Assembly (NCBI GenBank): GCA_002753515.1
Contig: PEAK01000001.1
Span: forward strand, 46,138-110,137
Length of the DNA: 64,000 bases
From: Magnetococcales bacterium
GTDB taxonomy: Bacteria > Pseudomonadota > Magnetococcia > Magnetococcales > UBA8363
Direction: 5' to 3'
The notes below the pieces were generated by a model. It saw only the letters and a list, made by a program, of their open reading frames with translations. It did no database searches and was not told the origin of the DNA. A program made the translations under genes and the position numbers. Shown piece after piece: positions 30,710-40,218 of this stretch (the stretch's first letter is position 1; each line of letters begins with the position of its first letter).

Positions 30710-31285
30710 GGGTTTAAGGCTTATCTTTGCCGAATAATGATACGATATGATTTGGGATGACTCTGTTGCTGACCATCCAATCTGCTACCTCTTTTAAGAA
30801 AGGAGACAGAATAAGGGTATTCGGATGAAAAGCCAATCCGTAAAGTGCCACACTATCGAACTGGCATACGTGTGGGTTCCCCCAGACTTGCCGTTCCAGA
30901 ACTTACCGTAAGGTTGATTGAATTTCTCACATCTATGTGGTCATGCGCCCGACCCGGGTTAGTGAGCCCTTTTGATCATGAGTGTGGCAAAAAGATGACA
31001 GTGCATGGAAGAATGGCAACAGCTAAGAATTCGCTGTGTTGGCGTTATCAGAAGAAATGTATATAAATTAAATATTTATGAAATGCATGCCTCAGATGTG
31101 AGTTGATGGCCCCTAAGTTGCAGGTCTGTATGCCAGATGGTAGACGCAATCAAGTAGTTGGATAGATTGTTATGCTGGTGTTGATGTTTGAAGGATGGAT
31201 GGTTGTAATTCTTGCGGTTGCCATTTCTTAATTTATACTTGACCGTTCAAATTATTTGGATCCGAACTTCTGAAAGGAAAAAACT
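30710..31285. other. Long intergenic region between GT-C and porin genes
   Basis: 576 bases without a supported gene. A 28-codon frame at 30824-30910 has an AAGGAG-like site about 20 bases upstream but no recognisable product. A very AT-rich stretch lies at about 31058-31082. The right end holds a promoter candidate for the porin (31212-31239). The region could be a relic of a lost gene or an insertion scar; nothing in it proves that. Confidence 0.5.
31212..31239 (+). promoter_or_regulatory. Promoter candidate for the porin gene
   Basis: TTGCGG at 31212-31217 and TATACT at 31234-31239 are separated by 16 bases. The -10 matches consensus at five of six positions. It lies 47 bases upstream of the porin ATG. 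Confidence 0.4.
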
Positions 31286-32650
31286 ATGAAAAGAACACTG
31301 CTTCTCGGTTTGTCCGCCCTTGCTGCTGCAGCCTGGGTTCCCCTGGCCGGTGCCGGTGAGGTCAGCCTCGGTGGCTTCTATGAAGGGCGTTGGATGGTGT
31401 ATGACGCTAACATGATCAAAGAAACCGCCACGCAAAGTGAGGGCGAGCGCTTTGTGCAGGGCCTGGAGCTGAAAGTGGATATGAAGGCTTCCGAGAAAAG
31501 CCATGCCCATTTGCTGGTGGAAGTGATTGACGGTAACAACATTGAAGGTGCCGACCTTGGAAACGTTTCTGACCTTTCCACCACGGCAACCCCCGGTTTG
31601 GCAGCCTGGAACCGGGTTTCTCCCTCCACGGCCAATGACCCGGGCAGCAGCAATTTTTGGGAAATTCGCCAAGCATGGTTGGAAACGGAAGCTTGGGGTA
31701 TTGGCGTCAAGTTTGGTACCATGCCTCTTTCACTCAATGATTCAATCCTGGTGGGCATGGATTCGTCCGGTTTCGGCGGCTTGCTCCTTTCCAAAACCTT
31801 TGGCGACGTTACGGTGGTGGCTGGCGACATTCGCATCAACGAGGGAAGGGCAGGCGGGACCACGGCGAATAATACCAATTTCGGTGCCTCGCAGGATGAT
31901 GCCAACTTGTTTGCTGTGGCAGCCTTTGGCAAGGCGGGTCTCGCTGACTACAACCTGACCTTGGCTTATGCGGATATTGGCAGGGTGTCCAGTTTCCAGA
32001 ATGCCTTGAATGGCGCCTGCGCGGGAACTTCCTGTAACGATTCCAATAATTTGTGGGCCGCTTTGACTTTGAGCGGCAAGTTGGGGTACGTCAATGCGGT
32101 CGGCACCGTCATCTATGAAGCCGGATATGACCTGAAGAATAACACGACGGGTGCCAAGCTCAGCAACCAGTTGACGGGTTCCGGGGTGCTGGGAGCGTTA
32201 CGCTTGAATGGTCCGACATCGTTTGGCGAGTGGAATGCCTACGGCTTCATGGCTTCCAGGAATTTCAACAATATCACCAACGACAATATGAACTGGTCGT
32301 CGACCTGGGCACAAGAAGGTCCGGCTAAAATTGACCTCTTGAATACCTTTGCCGCCAGCGCCGGCTCCAGTTCCCCCAGTGAAAATATGAGTGGTATTGG
32401 TGCGGGCCTGAAAATCAAAGCGGCGGGTTGGACCATCAATCCGATGCTGGACTACGCTCGCGTCACCAAGACCAATGTCGGGGATAACTTCAAATCAGCG
32501 ACTGGCGGTAGCCTGCTTCTCTCAACAGAAATCCAAAAAGATACGACCCTGTTGTTAGAAACGGCCATGATTCGTCCCAGTGGCGCACCTGCCACCATCA
32601 ACACCGACAACGCCTACTATGCCCAGGCGAGCGTCAAGGTGGTTTTCTAA
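31286..32650 (+). CDS. Outer-membrane porin
   Basis: A 454-residue beta-barrel protein. The signal peptide MKRTLLLGLSALAAAAWVPL ends at an AGA site. The mature part alternates polar and hydrophobic residues throughout, as in 16-strand porins, opens with VSLGGFYEGRWMVYD, and ends in a terminal Phe (ASVKVVF), the signal read by the BAM machinery. AAAGGA precedes the ATG. A strong terminator follows, so it is monocistronic. Solute specificity cannot be told. Confidence 0.82.
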   Translation: MKRTLLLGLSALAAAAWVPLAGAGEVSLGGFYEGRWMVYDANMIKETATQSEGERFVQGLELKVDMKASEKSHAHLLVEVIDGNNIEGADLGNVSDLSTTATPGLAAWNRVSPSTANDPGSSNFWEIRQAWLETEAWGIGVKFGTMPLSLNDSILVGMDSSGFGGLLLSKTFGDVTVVAGDIRINEGRAGGTTANNTNFGASQDDANLFAVAAFGKAGLADYNLTLAYADIGRVSSFQNALNGACAGTSCNDSNNLWAALTLSGKLGYVNAVGTVIYEAGYDLKNNTTGAKLSNQLTGSGVLGALRLNGPTSFGEWNAYGFMASRNFNNITNDNMNWSSTWAQEGPAKIDLLNTFAASAGSSSPSENMSGIGAGLKIKAAGWTINPMLDYARVTKTNVGDNFKSATGGSLLLSTEIQKDTTLLLETAMIRPSGAPATINTDNAYYAQASVKVVF

Positions 32651-32687
32651 GGTGTAAAGCTGATAAGCGAACGTGCTGCAAGAAACA

Positions 32688-32726
32688 CATGGGATGGCCG
32701 CAGTCGGGCCGTCCCATGTTTTTTTT
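32688..32726 (+). terminator. Rho-independent terminator after the porin
   Basis: CATGGGATGGCC pairs with GGCCGTCCCATG in a 12-base-pair stem containing one T-G pair, with a 7-base loop and eight T after it. It starts 37 bases after the porin stop. Confidence 0.92.
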
Positions 32727-32842
32727 GTCCTTTGACCGGGAGATTGGACGCATTGAAAAAAACTTGATCGGACATTGGCGGGGGGTTGGGTTTCTGTTAG
32801 TCTGTGGAAAATTCCGTGAACCTTGAGCGTGGCAGGCAAATC

Positions 32843-33400
32843 ATGAAAGGTAAAGTCTGGGTTGTCCTTGGCTCTGTACTCACATTGGGGCTGGTGGGCT
32901 GTTCACAAGATTTTTGGAACAGTCGCAACAAACTTGACGAACACCCGTTGGCTAAATTTGGCCAAAAGAAAGTTCTCGATGATGCCAAAGCCAGTGGTTC
33001 CCCCAACTCGGCTGCGGAGGCGGGTGAGGAGAGCATTTTTTCTTTGGGCGGTAAGGAGGGTGGCTTGTTCAGCGGCGGAACCTCCAAACGTAAGGAACAG
33101 GTTCGGGCTGATAAATTATTTGCTGGCGCTTTGGATGTGGTCATTGGTTTGCCCATTCAAGTTGCCAACCGTGAGGGGGGATTGGTCAGTACCGATTGGA
33201 AGATTGACCCGCAGAACAATCTAGATCGCTATCGCCTGAACATACTCGTTTCTGGCAAGGATCCCTACGGTGAGGTCAAGGTGGCGGTTCTTAAACAATC
33301 CCTGAGGAATGGTGTTTGGGAGGATGCGACAGCCGACCAGAACATGGCTGACCACATCGCCAAGAAAATCAGGAAACAGGCTGAGGAAGCACGTCCTTAG
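32843..33400 (+). CDS. DUF3576-type lipoprotein
   Basis: A 185-residue lipoprotein. The start ATG 32843 gives a classic lipoprotein signal (VWVVLGSVLTLGLVGC), with Cys 19 as the lipidation site. An upstream in-frame start at 32804 would bury it. A low-complexity Gly/Ser/Lys linker follows. The C-terminal domain (VVIGLPIQVANREGGLVSTD, YRLNILVSGKDPYG) matches my memory of DUF3576, a family frequent in Alphaproteobacteria and of unknown function. An outer-membrane location is likely because Ser follows the Cys. Confidence 0.75.
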   Translation: MKGKVWVVLGSVLTLGLVGCSQDFWNSRNKLDEHPLAKFGQKKVLDDAKASGSPNSAAEAGEESIFSLGGKEGGLFSGGTSKRKEQVRADKLFAGALDVVIGLPIQVANREGGLVSTDWKIDPQNNLDRYRLNILVSGKDPYGEVKVAVLKQSLRNGVWEDATADQNMADHIAKKIRKQAEEARP

Positions 33401-33493
33401 CAGGTTTTTGATCCTTTCTTCTTCCGGGCGGCTCCATACGTAAACGGTAGCGAGGGAGAGGGATCGGTCATTGTCAAAGAGTTCCCCGGTTGC

Positions 33494-34258
33494 TTAACGG
33501 TCCTTTTCACCGCTGGCTTCTGGCTTCCCATCATCCTTTTCTTCCGTTTCTTCTTCTTCTTCGTTGTCCAGGAGGATGCCAGGAACCTTCTTGGCAGATT
33601 TTGCATTTTCCAGGATAACCGGTTTGGTTCCCACCGGTTGTACTGGGAGGGGGAGGGTCAAATTAACCATGGCGCGGGTTACAGGACGCTCCAAAGGGAT
33701 GAATTGCCCGTTTTTATAATCAACGAACTCGCCCGGCCAATCATTTTCGTGGATTCTGTTGATGATTTCATTGGCCATGGAAGTAGGGGTGTGTGCCAGG
33801 CAAACTCCAAAACCCGCCCGGTCTGAAATGGCAATGGAAAACAATTTCGTCGCTGAAGTGATTTTGGCAATGGTGTCCTTATCCAGGTATCCAAGTTCCA
33901 TCAAGGAACCGTCTGATCCGACCACGGTTCTGGGATAATAATTTTTATCCCGATAATATTGCAGACAGGCGCGGCTGATGGTGTAAAACAGTCCTACAAG
34001 GATGGTGGTTTTGTCGGGTGGGAGCTCGTCGATGACGTGGCTTTCCCGGAGGCGTCGCAGCCGCAGCAATGTCCAGAAAAGCAGCGCCAATACTAACAAA
34101 AAAGCGAGAAAAATCAGTGTAGTTGTCATGATTCCAATCAAATTCATGGTTAAAGTGGGGCTCGAAACGTCAATCCCGCTTCGAACATCGACCTTTTTAC
34201 CGGTATCTGAACCATGTGCCTGACCATTTGAATTGCCATCGCCATTTATTAAAATCAA
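33494..34258 (-). CDS. Unrecognised membrane-anchored protein with acidic tail
   Basis: A 254-residue protein I do not recognise. A single strong membrane segment (TTTLIFLAFLLVLALLFWTL, about 45-64) is followed by a basic RLRRLR stop-transfer and a globular region (about 75-200) with GLFYTISRACLQYYRDKNYY and SIAISDRAGFGVCLAHT. The C-terminus is an acidic run (EEEEETEEKDDGK). The orientation suggests a cytoplasmic domain. The frame opens at TTG 34258; ATG 34147, just before the membrane segment, is an alternative. Neither start has a clear ribosome site. It is divergent from the tusA-dsrE2 pair. Confidence 0.6.
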   Translation of the reverse strand: MILINGDGNSNGQAHGSDTGKKVDVRSGIDVSSPTLTMNLIGIMTTTLIFLAFLLVLALLFWTLLRLRRLRESHVIDELPPDKTTILVGLFYTISRACLQYYRDKNYYPRTVVGSDGSLMELGYLDKDTIAKITSATKLFSIAISDRAGFGVCLAHTPTSMANEIINRIHENDWPGEFVDYKNGQFIPLERPVTRAMVNLTLPLPVQPVGTKPVILENAKSAKKVPGILLDNEEEEETEEKDDGKPEASGEKDR

Positions 34259-34436
34259 TCCTTGGCAGACGAGGGCAAAACATGCACAATGGACTGGTAG
34301 CCGACAAAAGCTGGAAACGGGTCTTGCAGTCTATATCCAGGCCCAGCGCATCCTGGCACAAGATCCAGGAAAGGTTGAAAGGCTAGCAGATTTTTCCATC
34401 AAACTCCCGTGAAAACCGATTTGGAGGACAAAAAAC

Positions 34437-34664
34437 ATGGCTGACTCTACCCTTGACGCCAAAGGATTGAACTGTCCTTTGCCCATTCTGCGCGCCAAGA
34501 AAGCCCTGAAGGGCATGTCAAACGGCCAGGTGCTTGCCATCGAAGCCACAGACCCCGGCTCCGCCAAGGATTTTGAATCCTTTTGCGTCCAGACCGGTAA
34601 CGAGCTGGTCAAGGCCTCCGAGAACAATGGCGTTTTCTACTATGAAATCAAGAAGAAAGGCTAA
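34437..34664 (+). CDS. tusA: TusA-family sulfur carrier protein
   Basis: A 75-residue sulfur carrier. The N-terminal LDAKGLNCPLPILRAKKAL holds the CPxP signature; the Cys carries persulfide sulfur. Family roles are tRNA thiolation and, in sulfur oxidisers, delivery of sulfane sulfur to the Dsr or sHdr systems. It lies 14 bases upstream of a DsrE2-type gene, a pair I associate with dissimilatory sulfur metabolism. TTGGAGG precedes the ATG. Confidence 0.9.
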   Translation: MADSTLDAKGLNCPLPILRAKKALKGMSNGQVLAIEATDPGSAKDFESFCVQTGNELVKASENNGVFYYEIKKKG

Positions 34665-34678
34665 AGGGGATCGGACAC

Positions 34679-35149
34679 ATGGCCAACCAAAAGAAGCTTG
34701 CGATCATCGCTACCAAAGGGACTCTGGATTTTGCTTATCCCCCTTTGATCCTGGCCACGACTGCGGCCGCTCTGGACTATGAAGTCACCATCTTTTGGAC
34801 CTTTTATGGTCTTCAGGTGGTCAAGAAAGAACGCGATCTGAAAATTTCGCCTCTTGGTAACCCGGGGATGCCCATGCCGGTGCCAATGCCCGTGTTGGTT
34901 CAGGTGTTGCCGGGAATGGAAGCCATGGCGACCGTCATGATGAAGCAAAAGATGGCAAGCAAAGGGGTGGCCAGTATTGATAGCCTCCTGGAGATGGCTA
35001 TTGAATCCGAAGTTAAAATGATCGCCTGCCAAATGACCGTGGACCTGTTTGATTTTAAACATTCGGACCTGATTGATGGCTTGGAGTTCGCCGGGGCGGC
35101 TCGTTTCTTTGAAATTGCCCAGGATGCGGATATCACGCTGTTCATCTGA
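34679..35149 (+). CDS. DsrE2-type DsrE/DsrF-like sulfur relay protein
   Basis: A 156-residue DsrE/F-like protein of the DsrE2 type. It opens KKLAIIATKGTLDFAYPPLI, and has the Met/Pro-rich segment GNPGMPMPVPMPV and a conserved Cys in MIACQMTVD, the likely persulfide carrier. A helix at about 15-35 is hydrophobic. In known pairs DsrE2 exchanges sulfur with TusA; the adjacent tusA supports that. No dsrAB, hdr or rhodanese genes lie in the window, so the downstream pathway is not visible. Confidence 0.85.
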   Translation: MANQKKLAIIATKGTLDFAYPPLILATTAAALDYEVTIFWTFYGLQVVKKERDLKISPLGNPGMPMPVPMPVLVQVLPGMEAMATVMMKQKMASKGVASIDSLLEMAIESEVKMIACQMTVDLFDFKHSDLIDGLEFAGAARFFEIAQDADITLFI

Positions 35150-35176
35150 CTTTGTAAGCAGGGCTGATTTGGCGAC

Positions 35177-35215
35177 AAAAAAACCCGGGTGCCTGCGTGC
35201 ATTCCGGGTTTTTTT
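35177..35215 (+). terminator. Rho-independent terminator after the sulfur-relay pair
   Basis: A stem of AAAAAAACCCGG with CCGGGTTTTTTT closes a 15-base loop and ends in seven T. The flanking A-run makes it potentially bidirectional. It lies 28 bases after the DsrE2 stop. Confidence 0.85.
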
Positions 35216-35255
35216 GTCCGTTCGTGAAAAATTTTTCGCAATGATTTTTTATGTC

Positions 35256-35285
35256 TTGCCGTTACTCTGTGGAGAGGTATATAAA
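35256..35285 (+). promoter_or_regulatory. Promoter candidate for the arg operon
   Basis: TTGCCG at 35256-35261 and TATAAA at 35280-35285 are 18 bases apart. It lies between the preceding terminator and the argD ATG, with a leader of about 25 bases. No ARG-box-like palindrome was recognised. Confidence 0.45.
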
Positions 35286-35316
35286 GGAAATTTTTTAGAG
35301 GATTAGGTGGGGTGCC

Positions 35317-36489
35317 ATGAACAAAATGCCGCACGTCGTTCCGAGCTATTCGCGCTTTCCCGTCGCTTTCGTGCGCGGGGAGGGAACCACCCTTTGGGAC
35401 GATCAAGGGGTGGCATACCTCGATTTTTTGTCCGGAATCGGAGTCAATAATCTTGGGCATTGTCATCCCAAGGTTGTTGCGGCTATTCGCCAACAGGCCG
35501 AACGCTTGCTTCATACCTGCAATTTGTACCGCATTCCCCTCCAGGAAGAGCTGGCGGCGGCATTGACCGGGACCTGCTTTGCCGAACAGGTGTTTTTCTG
35601 CAATAGCGGTGCCGAGGCCAATGAAGCGGCTATAAAGCTTGCGCGCAAAACCATGTATGAACGCAAGCAGAGCCATAGGTATGAAATCATTACCGCCCAT
35701 GATGGTTTTCATGGTCGTACCTTGGCCACGCTGACGGCTACGGCTCAGGATAAGGTGCAGCGGGGGTATGCCCCACTGCTCGAAGGGTTTAAATATGTTC
35801 CCTACAACAATCCGCAAGCTGTGGAACATGCCATTGGCGAACATACTGCGGCCATCATGGTCGAGCCGATCCAGGGGGAAGCAGGGGTCATCATTCCAGA
35901 CCCGGGCTATTTGGCCGCATTGCGTGATCTGGCTGATCGCCATGATTTGCTGCTTATTTACGACGAAATCCAGACCGGAATGGGGCGGACCGGGCGCTTT
36001 TGGTGTCATCAATACAGTGGCGCTCAGCCCGATATCATGACTTCGGCCAAGGCCCTTGCTTCGGGAATTCCCATTGGTGCCTGTCTGACCACATCCAGAA
36101 TCGCTTCCTCCTTTAGCCCAGGATCGCACGGTTCAACGTTTGGCGGTAATCCGTTGGCATCGGCGGTGGGCTTGGCTACCGTGGCAGCAATTAACGAAGA
36201 GGGCTTTCTTTCTTCGGTGGTTGAAAAAGGCAATTACCTGCTTGCTGGACTCAAAAAAATTGCTGCCAGTCGTAAGGGTGTCACCGAAGCCCGGGGATGT
36301 GGCTTGATGGCGGCTGTGCAATTGAACTCTCCTGCTGAAGAAGCTGTCAGCATTTGCCTGTCACGTGGGTTACTGGTAAGTTGCCAGCAAGGTACGGTCA
36401 TCCGCATGTTGCCGCCGCTGATCGTTACCAAGGAAGAAATGGACAGGGCCCTGGCTATTCTTGACGGCGTTCTCAACGATTTGTTTTGA
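35317..36489 (+). CDS. argD: Acetylornithine aminotransferase
   Basis: A 390-residue class III PLP aminotransferase of arginine synthesis; ArgD may also serve as N-succinyldiaminopimelate aminotransferase in lysine synthesis. It shows FCNSGAEANEAAIKLARK (PLP phosphate contact), the LIYDEIQTGMGRTG motif with the cofactor Asp, and the Schiff-base lysine in TSAKALASGIPIG (about 244). It is the first gene of argD-argF-argG-argH; its stop is one base before the argF ATG. Confidence 0.94.
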   Translation: MNKMPHVVPSYSRFPVAFVRGEGTTLWDDQGVAYLDFLSGIGVNNLGHCHPKVVAAIRQQAERLLHTCNLYRIPLQEELAAALTGTCFAEQVFFCNSGAEANEAAIKLARKTMYERKQSHRYEIITAHDGFHGRTLATLTATAQDKVQRGYAPLLEGFKYVPYNNPQAVEHAIGEHTAAIMVEPIQGEAGVIIPDPGYLAALRDLADRHDLLLIYDEIQTGMGRTGRFWCHQYSGAQPDIMTSAKALASGIPIGACLTTSRIASSFSPGSHGSTFGGNPLASAVGLATVAAINEEGFLSSVVEKGNYLLAGLKKIAASRKGVTEARGCGLMAAVQLNSPAEEAVSICLSRGLLVSCQQGTVIRMLPPLIVTKEEMDRALAILDGVLNDLF

Positions 36490-36490
36490 T

Positions 36491-37444
36491 ATGACTGCAC
36501 CTGCAAACAAAAAGCGCGATCTCCTTTCTTTGAGCGACCTGGATGTTTCAGAAATTCAGATGTTGTTCAAACGGGCTGCCGAACTCAAGGCGTCGCTTAA
36601 GGCCGGGCATACGACCAGAAGCCTGGAAGGGCGGACGTTGGGAATGTTGTTCGAGAAACCTTCGACGCGGACCCGAGTATCTTTCGAAGTCGGGATGTAT
36701 CAGCTTGGAGGGCATGCCCTGTTTCTCTCCTCCAAGGAAATTCAGTTGGGGCGTGGCGAGACCATCTCCGACAGTGCCCGGGTATTGTCACGCTATCTGG
36801 ACGCACTGATGATTCGTACCTTCGCCCATGAAAATGCCGTGACCTTGGCCAAATTTTCTTCGGTCCCTGTCATCAACGGACTATCGGACCATTTCCATCC
36901 CTGCCAAATCCTCGCTGACCTGTTTACCTACCAGGAAAAACGTGGCCCGTTGGCTGGACGTAAGGTGGCCTTTGTGGGTGATGGCAACAATATGGCTCAT
37001 TCCTGGATCCTGGCCAGCTCCAAGGTGGGGTGTCATTTGACCCTCGCTTGTCCGGTTAACTATGATCCCGACCCCCGTGTCTTGAGCATGGCGCAAAGAC
37101 AACAAGAGATTACGGGTGCTGGCGGCTCCATCTCCTTGACGCGCAACCCTCGTGAAGCGGTACATGGTGCTGACCTGGTCGTTACCGACACCTGGATCTC
37201 CATGGGTCAGGAACAGGAGCAGCAACGGCGCCTTCGTGCTTTCCATGGTTTCCAGGTCAATCAATCGTTGATGCAGGAGGCCAAGAAGGATGCCCTGTTC
37301 ATGCATTGCTTGCCGGCACACCGGGAGGAAGAAGTGACCTCTGAAGTACTTGATGGCGAACATTCGGTGGTTTGGGATGAGGCGGAAAACCGGTTGCATG
37401 TGCAAAAAGCCATTTTGGAATGGTTGATTTCAGGTCATTTTTGA
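36491..37444 (+). CDS. argF: Ornithine carbamoyltransferase
   Basis: A 317-residue transcarbamoylase that makes citrulline from ornithine and carbamoyl phosphate. The carbamoyl-phosphate motif is FEKPSTRTRVSFE (about 48-60), with HPCQILADL in the middle and the ornithine loop MHCLPAHREEEV near the C-terminus. The frame is open from 36461, but ATG 36491, one base after the argD stop, gives the normal N-terminus. Confidence 0.96.
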   Translation: MTAPANKKRDLLSLSDLDVSEIQMLFKRAAELKASLKAGHTTRSLEGRTLGMLFEKPSTRTRVSFEVGMYQLGGHALFLSSKEIQLGRGETISDSARVLSRYLDALMIRTFAHENAVTLAKFSSVPVINGLSDHFHPCQILADLFTYQEKRGPLAGRKVAFVGDGNNMAHSWILASSKVGCHLTLACPVNYDPDPRVLSMAQRQQEITGAGGSISLTRNPREAVHGADLVVTDTWISMGQEQEQQRRLRAFHGFQVNQSLMQEAKKDALFMHCLPAHREEEVTSEVLDGEHSVVWDEAENRLHVQKAILEWLISGHF

Positions 37445-37550
37445 CCCTTCTCGACCGATTATCCCCGTTGAATCTTCTGTTGTCCCTGAAACGCCATCGG
37501 TGTAGGTATGCCGTGGTGTTTATCTCATTGTTTTTTTTGCGGAGCAATCC

Positions 37551-38768
37551 ATGACCGAGCCTGTTAAAAAAGTAGTTCTTGCCTATTCTGGCGGCCTTGA
37601 TACATCCATCATTTTAAAATGGTTGCAGGATGTCTATCGGTGCGAGGTGGTCACTTTTTCCGCCGACCTGGGCCAGGGTGACGAACTGGAAGAGGCTCGG
37701 ATCAAGGCACAGAAGCATGGGGTCAAGGAAATTTTCGTCGATGATCTCAAGGAGGAATTCGTCCGGGATTTTGTTTTTCCCATGTACCGGGCCAACGCCT
37801 TGTATGAAGGGGTGTATCACCTTGGAACTTCCATTGCCCGTCCGTTGATCGCCAAGCGACAGATTGAAATTGCCAATCTCACACAGGCGGATGCGGTGTC
37901 GCATGGGGCTACCGGCAAGGGCAACGATCAAGTCAGGTTTGAATTGGGTTATTACGCTTTGAAACCCGATATACGCGTCATTGCCCCCTGGCGGGAATGG
38001 GATCTCACTTCCCGTGATAAACTTTTGGCTTATGCAGAAACACATGGCATTGTGGTTCCACGGGACAAAAAGGGGGAAGCGCCCTATTCCATGGACCGCA
38101 ATCTTTTGCATCTCTCTTTTGAAGGAAAAATTTTGGAAGATCCCTGGCGAGAGCCGGATGAGGAAATGTTTCTCCTGACGGTATCCCCGGAAAAGGCACC
38201 GGATAAGGCGACCTATGTGGAACTTGAATTCGCCAAAGGGGATCTGGTGGCCATTGATGGTGTCAAGATGTCGCCGGCAAACCTTCTGACCCGACTCAAC
38301 CAATTGGGTGGGGCCAATGGCGTGGGGCGATTGGATTTGGTGGAAAACCGCTATGTGGGAATGAAGTCTCGGGGTGTCTACGAAACTCCAGGGGGAACCA
38401 TCCTGGGAGTGGCACATCGGGCCATGGAATCGTTGACCTTGGATCGGGAGGTGGCGCACCTGAAGGATGAGCTGGCCCCGCGTTATGCTGCCTTGATTTA
38501 CAATGGTTATTGGTTTTCTCCAGAGCGGCAGATGATCCAATCCATGGTGGATGCCTCGCAAGCCTGGGTCACCGGCATGGTTCGGCTGAAACTTTATAAA
38601 GGCAATGTCACGGTTGTGGGGCGCAGATCGGATCGGAGCCTGTTTGACCCGAAAATTGCCACCTTTGAAGAGGATAAAGGGGCTTATCACCAGGGTGATG
38701 CCGATGGCTTTATCAAGTTGAACGCCTTGCGCATGCGTATCGCCGCCAACTTGAGGAAGCATTCATGA
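37551..38768 (+). CDS. argG: Argininosuccinate synthase
   Basis: A 405-residue enzyme joining citrulline and aspartate with ATP. The PP-loop [14 protein letters not shown] is at residues 10-23; [15 protein letters not shown] and the citrulline/aspartate-binding segments follow at the usual places. The gap to argF is 106 bases, and GGAG precedes the ATG. Its stop overlaps the argH start by four bases. Confidence 0.97.
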   Translation: MTEPVKKVVLAYSGGLDTSIILKWLQDVYRCEVVTFSADLGQGDELEEARIKAQKHGVKEIFVDDLKEEFVRDFVFPMYRANALYEGVYHLGTSIARPLIAKRQIEIANLTQADAVSHGATGKGNDQVRFELGYYALKPDIRVIAPWREWDLTSRDKLLAYAETHGIVVPRDKKGEAPYSMDRNLLHLSFEGKILEDPWREPDEEMFLLTVSPEKAPDKATYVELEFAKGDLVAIDGVKMSPANLLTRLNQLGGANGVGRLDLVENRYVGMKSRGVYETPGGTILGVAHRAMESLTLDREVAHLKDELAPRYAALIYNGYWFSPERQMIQSMVDASQAWVTGMVRLKLYKGNVTVVGRRSDRSLFDPKIATFEEDKGAYHQGDADGFIKLNALRMRIAANLRKHS

Positions 38769-40171
38769 ATCGTGAGACCCCGTCTGCCCCGGGCAAGTTG
38801 TGGGGTGGCCGTTTTCGTGAACCAACCAATGTGTGGGTGGAACGCTTTACCGCCTCTATTCAGTACGATAGCCGTCTGTTTCGCGAGGATATCCGTGCTT
38901 CCCAAACCCATTGTCGCATGCTGGCGCGACAAGGAATCCTCACCGAAGAAGAGGGACGGAGGATTGAGGTTGGACTTGCGCAGGTTGAAGAGGAGTTATT
39001 CCAGGGCAAGATGCCATTTCGCATGGAACTGGAAGATATCCACATGCATGTGGAAAGCCGTCTCAAGGAGTTGATCGGACCCGTTGCCGGCAAATTGCAT
39101 ACTGCGCGTTCCCGTAATGATCAGGTGGCGACCGATCTGCGGTTGTACCTTCGGGGCGAATTGGACGAGTGGAGCGAGGGTTTGTGGCAGGTACAACAGA
39201 GCCTCGTGACCCTGGCGGGAAATCATGTCGAAACCATTCTCCCAGGCTTCACCCATTTGCAAAATGCCCAACCAGTCAGTTTGGCACACCATCTCCTTGC
39301 TTATTTTGAAATGTTTGGCCGGGATCGGGAACGATTGCAGGGCCTGCGCCCACGTTTGAATCGTTTGCCATTGGGAGCGGCTGCATTGGCGGGTACGCCA
39401 TTTCCCATCGATCGGGAGTGGGTCGCCCGTGAGCTTGGATTTGACGGCGTATGTCACAATTCCATGGATGCTGTATCCGATCGGGATTTTGTCTTGGAAT
39501 TGGCTTTTATCGGTTCGGTGGTCATGAATCATCTGTCACGCTTTTCTGAAGAATTGATTCTATGGTCATCCAGTCCCTTTGGTTTTTGCGAACTGCCTGA
39601 TGCGTTCTGTACGGGCTCCTCCATCATGCCGCAGAAAAAAAACCCCGATATACCGGAGCTGGTCCGGGGGAAAAGTGGCCGGGTGACAGGTCATTTGATG
39701 TCCTTGTTCATGATGATGAAAGGTCTCCCTTTGGCCTATAATCGCGATATGCAGGAAGACAAAGAGCCCATATTCGACGTTGTGGATACCGTGAAGGGGT
39801 CGTTGCGCTTATATGCCGATCTGGTCCCGGGTTTAAAATTCAACAAGGAAAAAATGTTCTCAGCGGCTGCCGCTGGCTTCACGACGGCTACCGATTTGGC
39901 CGATTACCTGGTTAAGAAAGGGGTGCCTTTTCGCGAAGCCCATGAAATTACGGGGCGAATGGTTGGGATTTGCGTGGAGGAGAACCTGACATTGATGACG
40001 TTGCCACTCTCTGTCATGCAGCGGGTGGACGGACGAATTGCTGAGGATGTCAAAGACGTTCTACAGGTGGATGCCTCGGTCAACGCCCGCTCATCCCAGG
40101 GTGGTACCGCCTTTACGATGGTTCGAGCGGCACTGGAGCGGGCGCGATCCGAGTTGGGGAAAAGATCCTGA
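38765..40171 (+). CDS. argH: Argininosuccinate lyase
   Basis: A 468-residue member of the fumarase/aspartase superfamily; it splits argininosuccinate into arginine and fumarate. It has [18 protein letters not shown], the active-site signature [16 protein letters not shown] and [18 protein letters not shown]. It is translationally coupled to argG by an ATGA overlap. In many proteobacteria argH is followed by lptM-lysA; here a 2.5 kb stretch with an ECF module and a cytochrome lies between them. Confidence 0.97.
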   Translation: MNRETPSAPGKLWGGRFREPTNVWVERFTASIQYDSRLFREDIRASQTHCRMLARQGILTEEEGRRIEVGLAQVEEELFQGKMPFRMELEDIHMHVESRLKELIGPVAGKLHTARSRNDQVATDLRLYLRGELDEWSEGLWQVQQSLVTLAGNHVETILPGFTHLQNAQPVSLAHHLLAYFEMFGRDRERLQGLRPRLNRLPLGAAALAGTPFPIDREWVARELGFDGVCHNSMDAVSDRDFVLELAFIGSVVMNHLSRFSEELILWSSSPFGFCELPDAFCTGSSIMPQKKNPDIPELVRGKSGRVTGHLMSLFMMMKGLPLAYNRDMQEDKEPIFDVVDTVKGSLRLYADLVPGLKFNKEKMFSAAAAGFTTATDLADYLVKKGVPFREAHEITGRMVGICVEENLTLMTLPLSVMQRVDGRIAEDVKDVLQVDASVNARSSQGGTAFTMVRAALERARSELGKRS

Positions 40172-40218
40172 CAACGTTTGCCTGATTGCAATAGATGCTT
40201 GCCGATGGCTGAGTGTGT

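Noticed and set aside
30824..30910. 28-codon frame following an AAGGAG-like sequence
   Set aside because: Spacing to the ATG is about 20 bases and the product has no recognisable match; too short to support.
34900..36129. 409-codon minus-strand frame
   Set aside because: Antisense to the DsrE2 gene and argD and crosses a terminator; composition is that of a shadow frame.
37614..38762. 382-codon open frame on the minus strand
   Set aside because: Fully antisense to argG, which is certain; the translation has no family features and reflects codon bias of the coding strand.
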